DNA of 64,000 bases from JAUIAI01 sp050633665 (GCA_050633665.1 JBOEGY010000002.1:248001-312000); one strand, 5' to 3'; counted from the first letter of the stretch, positions 9,301 to 17,769 are shown. The notes: generated by a model not told the origin, from the sequence alone. A program made the numbers and translations.

Positions 9301-10184
9301 GCCGGCACTGCCTGCAAGCCGTCGGTGCGCGCATCCAGTTTGCCGTCCAGCAAATCCTGACTGAGTTGCTCGATTGCCAGTAGCGTTGGCGCGTCGGCAC
9401 GGGTGTTATACATAGCCGCCTGTTTTGAAAACGCAATATTGACCAACCCGTACTTGCCACGCGCAGTGGTCGAGACTTCCCCTGAGCCTGTTTGGTCGCT
9501 GACAATGAACGGCAGGCGCGTGATCGAACTAAGATGCAAAGACGCGGGAAACTGCCGGTTCGTCAGGACTCGTACCGCTTCGTTCGATGCCTCGACGGCT
9601 CCCACGCCGGGCAAGGTCTCGTTGCTCTGTCCCAGAGACTGGCCGCAGACGGATACCGGCCCGGATCCACCCTGGCAGGACACTGCCAGTTGATACGCCG
9701 CCTCCGTGAACGGCGTGATTCCGATGTTGCCGGTGATGCGGGGCACTATTGCACGAATCCGCCGGTCTGCCCCAAACGGAACGTACTCATTTTTGCCCTC
9801 TTCAAAATAGCTCGCGTCTGGAGCGCCGGTCACTTCGATCAGAAGAGCACCTGCATAGTCTCGACCGGGACGAATCGTCACCATCCCTCTGACCGGATCG
9901 GTCTTGGCCCGGCCAAGCTCCGAGCCGTCAGGAAAAGTCACGATCACCAGGGCGTTTCGGAACTGACCGAGCGCACCGCCGGCTCCTATCCCTCCGGATC
10001 CGTCAGCCCCGTCACCAACACCTTCCCCGCCGCCCTGGCCTTCATAGTCCAGATCGCCGACAAAGCCGGTGCAGACACCGATTTCCGGGCAACTGGCCGC
10101 TACAACCGTACTGTCTCCGCCACCACATCCTGCCAGCAGCACTCCGAGGGCTAACGATGAAATCACCGTGACCAGGCGCGGCAT
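6342..10184 (-). CDS. Large lipoprotein with RCC1 repeats, four haem-binding motifs and Ig-like domains
   Basis: This is a 1280-residue secreted lipoprotein. I chose the ATG at 10184, after AGGGAGA, because it gives a clean signal peptide with lipobox LAGC (Cys20); an upstream start at 10247 would bury it. Order: a Gly-rich linker, an alpha/beta region to about 400, RCC1-like repeats at about 420-650 (VGDNVNGELGTG, AFGDNEFGQLGQG, SWGASWG), CXXCH motifs at Cys722, Cys765 and Cys821, two Ig-like domains, and a fourth CXXCH at Cys1245 near the end. It may be a surface electron carrier or a redox-active binding protein. No enzyme domain is recognised. Confidence 0.85.
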   Translation of the reverse strand: MPRLVTVISSLALGVLLAGCGGGDSTVVAASCPEIGVCTGFVGDLDYEGQGGGEGVGDGADGSGGIGAGGALGQFRNALVIVTFPDGSELGRAKTDPVRGMVTIRPGRDYAGALLIEVTGAPDASYFEEGKNEYVPFGADRRIRAIVPRITGNIGITPFTEAAYQLAVSCQGGSGPVSVCGQSLGQSNETLPGVGAVEASNEAVRVLTNRQFPASLHLSSITRLPFIVSDQTGSGEVSTTARGKYGLVNIAFSKQAAMYNTRADAPTLLAIEQLSQDLLDGKLDARTDGLQAVPAGSRTYDPHTLTSELSSALSQQSFRFGNSDALASLPELVSFGNVRYDSYFFDARLGSSGSANTVAIATETNSSKRTAGQIEEYVTPADDQRGFMVYGNLGSGGLFIKTDSANSSSKILVVGDNVNGELGTGNRASIDQAATIDLPGVLTHVAGGYGHTLVRLADGRVYAFGDNEFGQLGQGGEAGRPRRSLTALPVALPAGAIAIGASNAASFALLEDGRVYSWGASWGFGALGDGQADSVRATPMPVLEQGGEVLDGVVQLSARDNDVIVLKADGTVLTWGSFSQQASTVLPQLVQPGQTVATPIAGLPAGQPVRKVLTEQGLFVVLLGGQEQAGAVYAWGIHFDLSADGFLFDLQPRRVLNLPPVRDIMPGGFHGYGSRPFDRLTGMAVDYQSRYWKLRGRVAERYDPANPTAQRRPQGFGARPNCDECHTVRPAIVPQPPLTGTACGPLPSFKLSNGEPALVNANSDCTSCHNGGSLANGTVLPPLECVVPALPPPRPVVEAEPLTGRCELPLAHPPAPDGTFCSSCHNSIIAAPLTCSTETAPLPPPSATTATVTEAIDNVQPVVGNLIDGGVTNDSSPLLGGTTSARLLAGEAVRILNNGADIGVATLESSGAWRFQVGNLPDGNYSFSAQIQNAGGARGVVVTPPFRLSIATGNVTNAAQVLSADDNFRSNFSSQTGPVFSGGATDDSTPTIRGSLGNPLASGEKIVLRRLGPDGQIAETILRPENTTQWTYTDAGLSSQSRAEGAQYQYTAVVVGANGTESRPQDPPFSLIFDNVRPPTPRLASVFADAPGSANIAASQLGGDIPDGKGSMDPSLDVSVMVSGAPAEDRVELLVGSSVLGEVKTGAADSNGVRSGTYRHDHGISLAGDTVAAGQSPSSLVYRARLVDAAGNQSALSASRTVRVGFFDCQVLWQRAGANPDATQRDKYRNKTSRHTDTGYTYDQCTRCHENTRQRLKLPDPGTYWCSFNSRRLDQVLLPR

Positions 10185-10328
10185 AGCTATCTCCCTTATT
10201 TGGGTCAAATTTGGAAGATCATAGCGCCTTGCCATTCTCGTCACCATGCCTGACTATAGTGATTTCGGGCCACACCGTGAAAAAAAGCACGTTCACGCAG
10301 CATATCTCCCGGCTTGGCGCGAAAAAAA

Positions 10329-10350
10329 GGCGCACCTGTTAAGGTGCGCC
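10329..10350 (-). terminator. Rho-independent terminator after dctP
   Basis: A perfect 9-bp stem (ggcgcacct / aggtgcgcc) with a 4-base loop is followed, on the minus strand, by a run of seven T (plus-strand A-run at 10322-10328). It lies 25 bases after the dctP stop and should end that transcript. Confidence 0.9.
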
Positions 10351-10375
10351 CGCGCCTGTGTACTCAGACCGAAGA

Positions 10376-11413
10376 CTACTTGTCTTTCAACAAACCAATC
10401 TGACGCATGTACTTCAGGTGCGCATCGAGAGCTTCCTGAGCCAGTGGGCTCTTCTTGGCAAAGTCGGTCCAGGCTCCAACCGCGATTTCACGGAACTTGT
10501 CGCGTTCCGACTGAGGCCAGTCAATAACGGTGATTTCGGTTCCGGCTTTATGCTCTGCAACCAACCGCTTGTCTTCCATGTCGGCGTCGCGTCGCATGCT
10601 GTTGTATGCCGCGATATACCAGGTCTCCAGCGCTTGCTGCTTGGCCGGACCAAGCTTGTCCCAGACTTTCTTGTTGACAATGAACTGCAACACCGCCATG
10701 GAGTGAATGCCCGGATAGATCGGGAATTTGGCCACCTTGTGCATGCCGCTGGCATTGTTGTTTACATAAGCCGAAGCGTCTGCCGCATCGACAACGCCTT
10801 TCTCGAGCGAGGTATAAACCTCGGAGAACGGCAAGGACACGGGGGCCGCACCCGCGCGCTTGAAGACTTCTGCAGCGAGGCCTTCAGGGGAGCGAATTTT
10901 TACTCCGGCAAGATCGGCAACCGACTTAATCGGTCGATTGGAAACCAGTGCCTCACGTGAATAAGGGCCGCAACCGACGACATGCACCTTGCCCTTGGTG
11001 TATTTGTCATACAACTTCTGGAGAATCTCCTTGCCACCGCCATGCATGCAAAAAGCCTGCAATTGATCCGGGGTGTCGTAGCCCGCGATCAAATCACCCA
11101 TCAGCGCGAAAGCCGGGTCGCGTCCTGAAAAGTAGGCAACAGCATTCAGGTCACCGTCCAGGATGCCGTTGGCAACCGCATCAATGGTTTCACGGTGGGG
11201 TACAACCGCTTTGGTCGGCAGGACTTCGACTTTAAGCTCGCCGCCGGTCATGGCACCAAGCTTCGGACCCCAGTTGTCGGTCATGTAACGATGGGCCCAG
11301 TCGCCAGCGGTTGAACTGGACTGGAGTTTAAGCGTTTGCGCCTGCGCATCCGCGCCAACACTCATGGTGGTCAGTGCGACAGAAGCCGCCGCGACTGCAA
11401 GTATGAATTTCAT
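10376..11413 (-). CDS. dctP: TRAP transporter substrate-binding protein DctP
   Basis: This 345-residue periplasmic protein has a signal peptide (MKFILAVAAASVALTTMSVGADAQA). DctP features follow: GDWAHRYM near the start, PHRETIDAVANGILD, VKIRSPEGLAAEVFKRAGAAPVSLPFSEVYTSLEKGVVDAADA with its conserved arginine, and a helical C-terminus. It captures an organic acid for the membrane unit. The RBS GGAG lies about nine bases before ATG. It is divergent from the fused dctQM at 11891, which is the likely partner, and ends at a strong terminator. The ligand cannot be told from sequence. Confidence 0.93.
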   Translation of the reverse strand: MKFILAVAAASVALTTMSVGADAQAQTLKLQSSSTAGDWAHRYMTDNWGPKLGAMTGGELKVEVLPTKAVVPHRETIDAVANGILDGDLNAVAYFSGRDPAFALMGDLIAGYDTPDQLQAFCMHGGGKEILQKLYDKYTKGKVHVVGCGPYSREALVSNRPIKSVADLAGVKIRSPEGLAAEVFKRAGAAPVSLPFSEVYTSLEKGVVDAADASAYVNNNASGMHKVAKFPIYPGIHSMAVLQFIVNKKVWDKLGPAKQQALETWYIAAYNSMRRDADMEDKRLVAEHKAGTEITVIDWPQSERDKFREIAVGAWTDFAKKSPLAQEALDAHLKYMRQIGLLKDK

Positions 11414-11496
11414 TCTGATGGTCTCCGTTTATTGCCTGGTAATTAGCTTGTTTATCTAGGAAATAGAAGGACAGCCTGCGGGCAACCTGGCGCGGA

Positions 11497-11619
11497 TCAG
11501 GAAAATCCGTCTGCCAATGCAAACATGAACCAGATAAGACCGCCTGCAAATAACATGCCGACAATCCAACCCCAGGGTCCATACCGTGAAACGTTATCGC
11601 TTCTTTGATCGCTGCTCAT
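11497..11619 (-). CDS. 40-residue single-span membrane peptide
   Basis: This short ORF (ATG at 11619, TGA at 11497) lies upstream of dctP in the same direction. The product starts MSSDQRSDNVSRYGPWGW and continues into one hydrophobic span (IVGMLFAGGLIWFMFALA) ending DGFS. A polar N-terminus plus one clean transmembrane helix is unlike a random frame. An AAGGGA element lies about 14 bases before ATG, somewhat far. It could be an accessory peptide of the TRAP transporter or an unrelated small membrane protein; I do not recognise a family. Confidence 0.5.
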   Translation of the reverse strand: MSSDQRSDNVSRYGPWGWIVGMLFAGGLIWFMFALADGFS

Positions 11620-11795
11620 GAGTGTGCTTCATGTCCCTTGTTTGTACATGATCTGGCGCCCGCTCAGGCGCACCTGGGGCGCAGTGCCAAAAGTCTCCGT
11701 TGAGCACCCAAGCGCAGCCTAGCATCTATCCTCACTGAGAGCCAGCAGTCCATCACACCCCCAATGACACTGCCTGAAACGCAAAGTACAATCGC

Positions 11796-11831
11796 GCAAA
11801 CCCGGGAGCAAACCCGAGCGCAAACCAGACA
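11796..11831. repeat. Three 12-bp tandem repeats upstream of dctQM
   Basis: Units gcaaacccggga, gcaaacccgagc and gcaaaccagaca lie head to tail, 60 bases before dctQM. Head-to-tail copies about one helical turn apart could be regulator sites. Otherwise the 271 bases from 11620 to 11890 hold no gene that I can see. Confidence 0.5.
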
Positions 11832-11890
11832 GACTCGACTGACAGACGAGGCTTGTTCGGAAGTCTAACTAACGAGACGAATACCAGCTT

Positions 11891-13954
11891 ATGGCAACTG
11901 ACGGCGCAACGCTCGCTCAATCAGAGATCGGTTCTGAACTCTCCAAGACTGAAAGCACAGACTTCTTTTCGTTTATCGATCACTTCAGTCGCTTTACCGG
12001 ATTCTCGGTGGCCCAGTTCTATATTGTTTGCGCGTTTATCACTTTGTATGAAGTCGTCATGCGTTACGCGTTTGGAGCGCCGACTCAATGGGCGTTCGAA
12101 GTGGTGATGGTGTTGTGTGCAACTGCCTGGATGCTCTCAGCAGCCTATGTCACACTTGAAAAGCGGCATATCGGCATAACGGTTTTATATCTGGCTGCTG
12201 GTGAGAAAACCCGCTGGTATCTTGACTGGTTCGCGATGGCTGTCGGTATCATCGCCTTGTTCTTTCTGGTTGACGATACCCTGGTACGGTCACTCGAATC
12301 GATCGATCTGGTCGAGCGGGCTGGCAGTGCGTTTAACTCGCCGCTGCCGATGATGCTTAAAACCGCGCTGACAGTCGGTGCTTTCATGTACCTGATGCAG
12401 TTGCTGGTTAACTTTTGGCGCCATCACATTGGCGCTGCCGCCAGACTCGCCGTACTGATTCTGGGTGTGTTGATTCTGCTTCGCCTTGGTCTGGTTGTTG
12501 CGTCACACTATCTGGGCGAAAGCTCGGCAATAGGCGCGTTTTCCGCTGCAATCGGGGAAGGCGCGAGCGCGTTCTCCCCCTCGGAATTCGTTGATGCGAG
12601 GTCGGTCGGTATCGGCACGGTCAGCTTGTTGATCGTCGGGTTACTGTTGCTTCTAATGATGACCGGTATGCCGTTGGGGGTCGTCACCATGATTGTGTCG
12701 GTTCTGGTGGCACTGGTATTTTTTGGTTCGAATGGTCTGTACCTGGTTTCAACTAATGCGGTCGGCTTGCTCGAAAGCTATCCACTGGTAGCCGTACCCT
12801 TATTCGTTCTGATGGCATCCATTCTTGAGAAAGCAGGCATTGCCGAAGACTTGTTTGATGCGATGTCAATCTTTGCCGGACGCTTGCGCGGCGGGGTTGC
12901 CGTTCAGACAGTCGTGGTCGCAGTCATTCTCGCGGCCATGTCTGGTGTCATGGGCGGCGAGATCGTCATGCTCGGACTGGTGGCATTGCCGCAGATGCTA
13001 CGGCTCGGGTATGACCGGCGCCTTGCGATCGGTGTTATTTGCGCTTCAGGTTCACTGGCTACCTTAATCCCACCCAGCATCATCATGATCGTCTACGGAC
13101 TTTCGGCCCAGGTCGGTATCGGGGACTTGTTCATGGCCGGTTTCGTGCCGGGCCTGATGCTCGCTTCGTTCTATGCCATTTATGTCCTGGTCCGTTGCGC
13201 CATGAACCCCAAGCTGGCCCCGAACGCGGATGAAGTTGCATTATTGACGGGTGAAAAAAAGTCATTGTCAGGGGAACGGCTGCTGGCAGTGATTATGTGT
13301 ATTAGTCTGATTGCGGTGGTGATGGGTTCCATTTATGCAGGTATTTCATCGGTTACCGAAGCGGCAGGGGTCGGAGTTGTAGGCGCCATCGTTGTTGCGG
13401 CTGTACGTAATCGCTTTAACTGGCACATGTTGCAGGAAGCGCTGACCGGCACCATGTCGACGGTCGGGACAATCATCTGGCTGATTATCGGCGCGGTCGC
13501 TTTTGTGGGAATCTACAATCTGATCGGTGGCGCCGAGTTCATGAAATCTCTGTTCACCGGGCTTGGACTACCCCCGCTGGGGGTTATTCTGGTCATGATG
13601 GGCATTCTGGTGATTCTGGGCACTTTCATGGAATGGATCGCAATTGTGTTCATAACCGTTCCGGTGTTTGCACCGGTCATTGTGGACATGGCCCCGCAAC
13701 TGGGGATGGAACCGGAATGGGCTGCTGTGTGGTTCGGTATCTTGTTCGTGATGAATATCCAGATCTATTTCCTGTCGCCACCGTTTGGCCCTGCTTGCTT
13801 CTGGCTGAAATCGGTAGCGCCTCCGGAAATCACCTTGCAAGACATTTTTATTGCCGTGCTGCCGTTCATTGCCTTGCAGATCACCGGGCTGGTTCTGGTG
13901 GTCATGTTCCCCGAGATAGCGCTATTTCTGCCCAAGTACTTCAGTGGCAGTTAG
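11891..13954 (+). CDS. dctQM: Fused TRAP transporter permease DctQM
   Basis: This 687-residue fusion joins the small and large TRAP membrane subunits. Residues about 30-175 match DctQ (YEVVMRYAFGAPTQWAFEV and the following four helices). A linker helix region follows, and about 245-687 match DctM (TGMPLGVVTMIVS, FVLMASILEKAGIAEDLFDAM, SGSLATLIPPSIIMIVYG, SVTEAAGVG, SPPFGPACFWLKSVAP). Such fusions are known in the family. It presumably works with the divergent dctP across a shared 470-base intergenic region. Confidence 0.93.
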   Translation: MATDGATLAQSEIGSELSKTESTDFFSFIDHFSRFTGFSVAQFYIVCAFITLYEVVMRYAFGAPTQWAFEVVMVLCATAWMLSAAYVTLEKRHIGITVLYLAAGEKTRWYLDWFAMAVGIIALFFLVDDTLVRSLESIDLVERAGSAFNSPLPMMLKTALTVGAFMYLMQLLVNFWRHHIGAAARLAVLILGVLILLRLGLVVASHYLGESSAIGAFSAAIGEGASAFSPSEFVDARSVGIGTVSLLIVGLLLLLMMTGMPLGVVTMIVSVLVALVFFGSNGLYLVSTNAVGLLESYPLVAVPLFVLMASILEKAGIAEDLFDAMSIFAGRLRGGVAVQTVVVAVILAAMSGVMGGEIVMLGLVALPQMLRLGYDRRLAIGVICASGSLATLIPPSIIMIVYGLSAQVGIGDLFMAGFVPGLMLASFYAIYVLVRCAMNPKLAPNADEVALLTGEKKSLSGERLLAVIMCISLIAVVMGSIYAGISSVTEAAGVGVVGAIVVAAVRNRFNWHMLQEALTGTMSTVGTIIWLIIGAVAFVGIYNLIGGAEFMKSLFTGLGLPPLGVILVMMGILVILGTFMEWIAIVFITVPVFAPVIVDMAPQLGMEPEWAAVWFGILFVMNIQIYFLSPPFGPACFWLKSVAPPEITLQDIFIAVLPFIALQITGLVLVVMFPEIALFLPKYFSGS

Positions 13955-13993
13955 CCAGTCAGTCACTAACTCTTCAAGACGGAAAACCCAACG

Positions 13994-14755
13994 ATGATGC
14001 AATACGGTTTTGACCCGGTTCTGTTTAAAGGCAAGACGGTTGTCGTGACCGGGGCCGGGTCCGGAATTGGCGCCGCAGTCGCCCGCGCCTTCGGCGCCTG
14101 TGGAGCGCGCGTTATTGCTCACCGGGGGCGCACGCCTGGCGACTCGGTAGCCAACGGTGTTGCTCATGAGAATCTGTTCGCAGATTTCACCCAGGACGGC
14201 GAAACCGAAACGTTTATTCAAAGCGTGTTGAGTACCGCCCCGTCTATTGACGTTCTGGTCAACAATGCCGGGACCATGATGGGGCGAATCGCGGCAGAGG
14301 CGATCACCAATGCCGAGTATGAACGAATTGTCCATTTGAACCAGACCGCGGTGGTTCAGATTACCCGTGGCTTGCTGCCGGCACTCAGAGCCCCGGGCAA
14401 AGCGTCAATCATCAATACGGTCTCGATCAGCGCACGCACCGGTGGTAGTCCGGGGTCTGCCATTTACTCGGCCTCAAAGGCGTTTGTCAGTACTTATTCA
14501 AAAGCGCTTGCGCGGGAACTGGCTCCGGATGGCATCCGGGTCAACGCGATCTCGCCCGGCACGATTGATACCGGCTTTCATCAGCGCTACTCCAGCCGTG
14601 AAAAACTGGCCGCGACCGCTGCCTCGGTGCCTCTCGCCCGGCTTGGAACCCCGGCCGACTGCGCCCCGGCCTATTTGTTTCTGGCTGCCGAGATTATGTC
14701 CGGATACACCACCGGCCAGGTACTGGAAATCAATGGCGGGCAGTTAATCGCCTGA
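13994..14755 (+). CDS. Short-chain dehydrogenase/reductase
   Basis: This 253-residue classical SDR has a cofactor motif TGAGSGIGAAVARAFGACGA at about residues 13-32, NNAGT, a catalytic serine in SISART, a YSASK catalytic pair, and a C-terminal GQVLEINGG. It follows dctQM by 39 bases in the same direction, so it may oxidise or reduce the imported compound. The substrate is unknown. It is a possible beta-hydroxyacyl dehydrogenase, but nothing ties it to the aromatic cluster at 1-6 kb. Confidence 0.88.
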   Translation: MMQYGFDPVLFKGKTVVVTGAGSGIGAAVARAFGACGARVIAHRGRTPGDSVANGVAHENLFADFTQDGETETFIQSVLSTAPSIDVLVNNAGTMMGRIAAEAITNAEYERIVHLNQTAVVQITRGLLPALRAPGKASIINTVSISARTGGSPGSAIYSASKAFVSTYSKALARELAPDGIRVNAISPGTIDTGFHQRYSSREKLAATAASVPLARLGTPADCAPAYLFLAAEIMSGYTTGQVLEINGGQLIA

Positions 14756-14781
14756 GCAAGACGTCTGATCGAGTAAGCGCG

Positions 14782-15975
14782 TTACAAAACAGCGAACAAT
14801 GCCTTGGCGACTGTCGCAGCGTTGTCGCTCGTGACGCCAGCGACATTGGTACGACCGTCTTCAATCACGTATACCGCCTGTTCTTCCCGCAACCGGCTGA
14901 CTTGTTCCACGGACAATGGCAGCAACGAGAACATGCCGCGTTGGTGTGCCAGCGCGCTAAACCGCTCTGAATTGTCGAGTTGGTTCAGTTCGGCGGCCAG
15001 TAATGAACGGACCGAATTTATCCGATCCCGCATCGCGGCCAGTTCGGCGACCCATTGGGTTTTCAGCCCGGCATCGGTCAGAATCAACCGAACAACTGCG
15101 GCCCCATGATCCGGCGGCATTGAATAAATCTCACGCGCAATCCGTTTGAGTTCGGCTTCAGCGATCTCGGCGTCTTCGGGGGTTTGAGCGACGATATACG
15201 CAGCACCAACCCGCTCCCGGTATAAACCAAAAATCTTGGAACAGGAAACTGCAACCAACGCCATCGGTAACTGTTTGAGCAACGCCCGCAACCCGGCAGT
15301 ATCTTGTTCAATCCCAGCCCCGAAACCCGCATAAGCAAGGTCGATCAACGGTAGCCATCCGCGCACACTGGCACTTGCTGCCAGTTGTTCCCATTGCTCA
15401 ACCGACAGGTCAGCGCCCGTCGGGTTGTGACAGCAGCCATGAAGCAATACTGCATCTTGCGGACCTAGCGCGTTGAGCGCCGCAAGCATACCGTCAAAAT
15501 CAACCAGGCCGCTGGTCCGATCAAAATAGGGATAACGCGCAATTTGCAGACCGGTTGCCTGCCCAATCCCGGCCTGGTTCTCCCAGGTCGGGGTTGCAAC
15601 GTGAAGCCGTTTGGCGCCGGCGCATTGCATTGCATATTCAAAACACAATCGCAAGCCGCCCGAGCCGCCGACCGATTGCAGCGCAGCCAGATGCCCGCCC
15701 TGTGCCAGGTCACTCCCAAAAACCTCTGCCGCGAGCGCAGCGCTGAATCCCGTATTGCCGGCCAGACCGAGGTAACTCTTGCTGTCTTCACTTTCGATCA
15801 AGCGACGCTCGGCAGCCTTGACGCTTGCCAGAACCGGCGTTCGTCCCAGTTCATCCTTGTAGACGCCCACACTCAGGTCAATTTTTCCGGCTCGGGCATC
15901 CTGGTTGTACAACTCCATGATACGCAGGATTGGATCGCCTTTCGGCTTGGCAGGTTTGGGGGCTGTGCTCGACAT
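14782..15975 (-). CDS. Aromatic/aspartate aminotransferase (class I)
   Basis: This 397-residue PLP enzyme resembles TyrB/AspC: DLSVGVYKDELGRTPVL at the N-terminus, ATPTWENQ, LLHGCCHNPTGAD, DLAYAGFG, the PLP lysine in SCSKIFGLYRERVG, and a C-terminal arginine region. It transfers amino groups between aspartate or aromatic amino acids and 2-oxoglutarate. I prefer the ATG at 15975 over an upstream TTG at 16038, which would overlap the preceding gene. Enzymes of this type can start tyrosine degradation, and hmgA lies elsewhere in the window, but the genes are not linked. Confidence 0.9.
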   Translation of the reverse strand: MSSTAPKPAKPKGDPILRIMELYNQDARAGKIDLSVGVYKDELGRTPVLASVKAAERRLIESEDSKSYLGLAGNTGFSAALAAEVFGSDLAQGGHLAALQSVGGSGGLRLCFEYAMQCAGAKRLHVATPTWENQAGIGQATGLQIARYPYFDRTSGLVDFDGMLAALNALGPQDAVLLHGCCHNPTGADLSVEQWEQLAASASVRGWLPLIDLAYAGFGAGIEQDTAGLRALLKQLPMALVAVSCSKIFGLYRERVGAAYIVAQTPEDAEIAEAELKRIAREIYSMPPDHGAAVVRLILTDAGLKTQWVAELAAMRDRINSVRSLLAAELNQLDNSERFSALAHQRGMFSLLPLSVEQVSRLREEQAVYVIEDGRTNVAGVTSDNAATVAKALFAVL

Positions 15976-16018
15976 GGGATCAATGACTCTGTTAAAGATA
16001 AAATAGACTTTCCGGAGT

Positions 16019-16822
16019 CTACTCCGAACCGCGTGCAATACTGACCGGACTAAAAGCCGGCAGCTCGGTCTGGATCCGGTGGCGCTGCAACCAGCGGGTG
16101 ATTTGTTCCCGGCGATCCGCGCTGCCGGTATTTAGAAGCACCCATTCGGCAAAACTCTCTGCCGCCGGGGTACCACCGGCCAGACGCTCAGGCTCCATCC
16201 AGCGTCGCAATCGACGTTGCAACCCCTGCTGGGTCAGGGCTGGCTCAGGTCGATCCGACGCGCCCAGTTCCCAGAGCGCAACCGGTCTCCCGGCCACAGC
16301 CAGTTCGCCGAGACAGCTCCGATAGGTATAAGCATGGTCGACCACCTGGTTGGCGGGCCCGGTTGACACCGCGCCTTGCAATGTCAGTCCTTCGAGCTGT
16401 CCGAAAACGGTCTGAGCGCCTACCGACTCGGTCTGATGCATCAGCGATAGAGCTTCCTGGTCCAGCCAGGTGATTGCCGTATCGACCACACATCCGGGGC
16501 AACTGATAAGTGTCGCCGGCAACGATCCGTAGGCGGTCATATAGGCGGCGAAGACGACGTCATGGTCTTGCAAGCGGCCGGTCGTGACCGGAATGACGAC
16601 AGTCGGGGCGCGCCCGAATTTCCGCGCCAATTGTTCCGGCGCGGCATTCGATCCGACAGCGAGCACCGGGGTCAGGTCAGCACTGCGGCAGCGCTCAAGG
16701 TTACGGGCGCACCAGGGCAGCGCGCGTCCGCCAGTAAAAACATACGGTGCCAGCGGTCGGTGGTACGGGTAAGCAAGCGCACGCGCGATCCGGGCTCTGT
16801 CTTGCGCGCCGGCGCTACGCAC
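16019..16822 (-). CDS. Conserved hypothetical, possibly gamma-glutamylcyclotransferase-like
   Basis: This 267-residue protein starts at a GTG six bases after the DapA-family stop. A segment reading LAVGSNAAPEQLARKFG resembles the substrate loop (YGSN) of gamma-glutamylcyclotransferase folds, followed by strands such as VVFAAYMTAYGSLPATLI. The C-terminal half is arginine-rich and helical with no motif I recognise. No signal peptide or membrane span is seen. The GGCT link is weak. The gene may be co-transcribed with the aminotransferase and DapA-family genes. Confidence 0.7.
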   Translation of the reverse strand: MRSAGAQDRARIARALAYPYHRPLAPYVFTGGRALPWCARNLERCRSADLTPVLAVGSNAAPEQLARKFGRAPTVVIPVTTGRLQDHDVVFAAYMTAYGSLPATLISCPGCVVDTAITWLDQEALSLMHQTESVGAQTVFGQLEGLTLQGAVSTGPANQVVDHAYTYRSCLGELAVAGRPVALWELGASDRPEPALTQQGLQRRLRRWMEPERLAGGTPAAESFAEWVLLNTGSADRREQITRWLQRHRIQTELPAFSPVSIARGSE

Positions 16823-16827
16823 GGAAT

Positions 16828-17769
16828 CTAACTACCAATGCCGAGTTCAGCGAGTCGCCGAGTCTGACGTGCCCAAAGCGCCTTGACATCGGCCCGGTCT
16901 GAATCATTCAATGAGGGTCCCGGTGCCCGCAAGCGCGAGTTCGCGATTGCGCCGCGTTCTGCCAGGATGAATTTTCGGATAGCCAGACCGAGTCCTGGCT
17001 GCAACTCGTACCGCACCAGGGGCAGGTAGGCGTTAAAAACATCGTGGGCCCGTTCTGTGTCGCCTGAGTCCATGAGATCCACCACCTGCCTGAGCATCTC
17101 GGGGAAGGCGAATCCAGTCATGGCACCGTCTGCGCCACGAGCCATTTCCTCGGGCAGAAACAAAGCACCATTTCCCACGAGTACTGAAACCCGCCGGCCA
17201 ATCTCGCCATCACTAGCCTGGCGAAACCGCGCCAGTTTATTCAATCCGGGATTGTCTTCGTGCTTGAGCATGCAAATAGTGGGATGCTCCCGGAATATCC
17301 GGATCAGCAGGTCTACTGAGAAATGCACACCCAGGGTTTGCGGATAGTCTTGAAGACAGACCGGAATCGGCCCGATTTGCTCGATGACCGAGCGATAATA
17401 GCCGGCGATAGCAGCGTCGGTTTTCAGCGTGGGCATTGGCGCAACCATCACGCCGGCAGCGCCCAGCGCCATCACCTTCCTGCTCAGGTCAGCCATTAGG
17501 TTCAGCGCCGGGCTGCTGACGCCAACGATGACCGGAATTCGGTTATTCAGGGTTTTGAGAATTACCTCGGCAAACGCCAGGGACTCGTCGGGCGTGAGCT
17601 TTGGCGCCTCGCCCATGATGCCTAGAATCGTCATGCCATTGGCACCATGCGACAAATAGAACTCACACATTCGGGCTGCAGAGTCCAGATCGAGTTCGCC
17701 TTGTTCATTGAAAGGCGTCGGGGCAATAACGTAGACACCTTTGCTGTTTCCGTTTACAACTGGAACCAC
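16828..17769 (-). CDS. DapA/NanA family lyase or synthase (DHDPS-like)
   Basis: This 313-residue class I aldolase-type enzyme shows KGVYVIAPTPFNEQGELD, GANGMTILGIMGEAPKLT, a tyrosine in CLQDYPQT, and the Schiff-base lysine in ICMLKHEDNPG. I chose the GTG at 17769 because AAGGAG lies seven bases upstream and the length then matches the family. True DapA usually has GTTGE where this has GIMGE. It therefore more likely acts on another keto acid or sugar acid than in lysine synthesis. Downstream are a hypothetical and an aminotransferase. Confidence 0.88.
   Translation of the reverse strand: MVPVVNGNSKGVYVIAPTPFNEQGELDLDSAARMCEFYLSHGANGMTILGIMGEAPKLTPDESLAFAEVILKTLNNRIPVIVGVSSPALNLMADLSRKVMALGAAGVMVAPMPTLKTDAAIAGYYRSVIEQIGPIPVCLQDYPQTLGVHFSVDLLIRIFREHPTICMLKHEDNPGLNKLARFRQASDGEIGRRVSVLVGNGALFLPEEMARGADGAMTGFAFPEMLRQVVDLMDSGDTERAHDVFNAYLPLVRYELQPGLGLAIRKFILAERGAIANSRLRAPGPSLNDSDRADVKALWARQTRRLAELGIGS

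Noticed and set aside
9492..10154. Long rightward open frame of about 220 codons
   Set aside because: It lies wholly antisense to the large lipoprotein gene and shows no family motif or RBS.
10185..10247. Upstream start giving a 1301-residue lipoprotein
   Set aside because: It would place the signal peptide and lipobox internally; ATG at 10184 has a good RBS.
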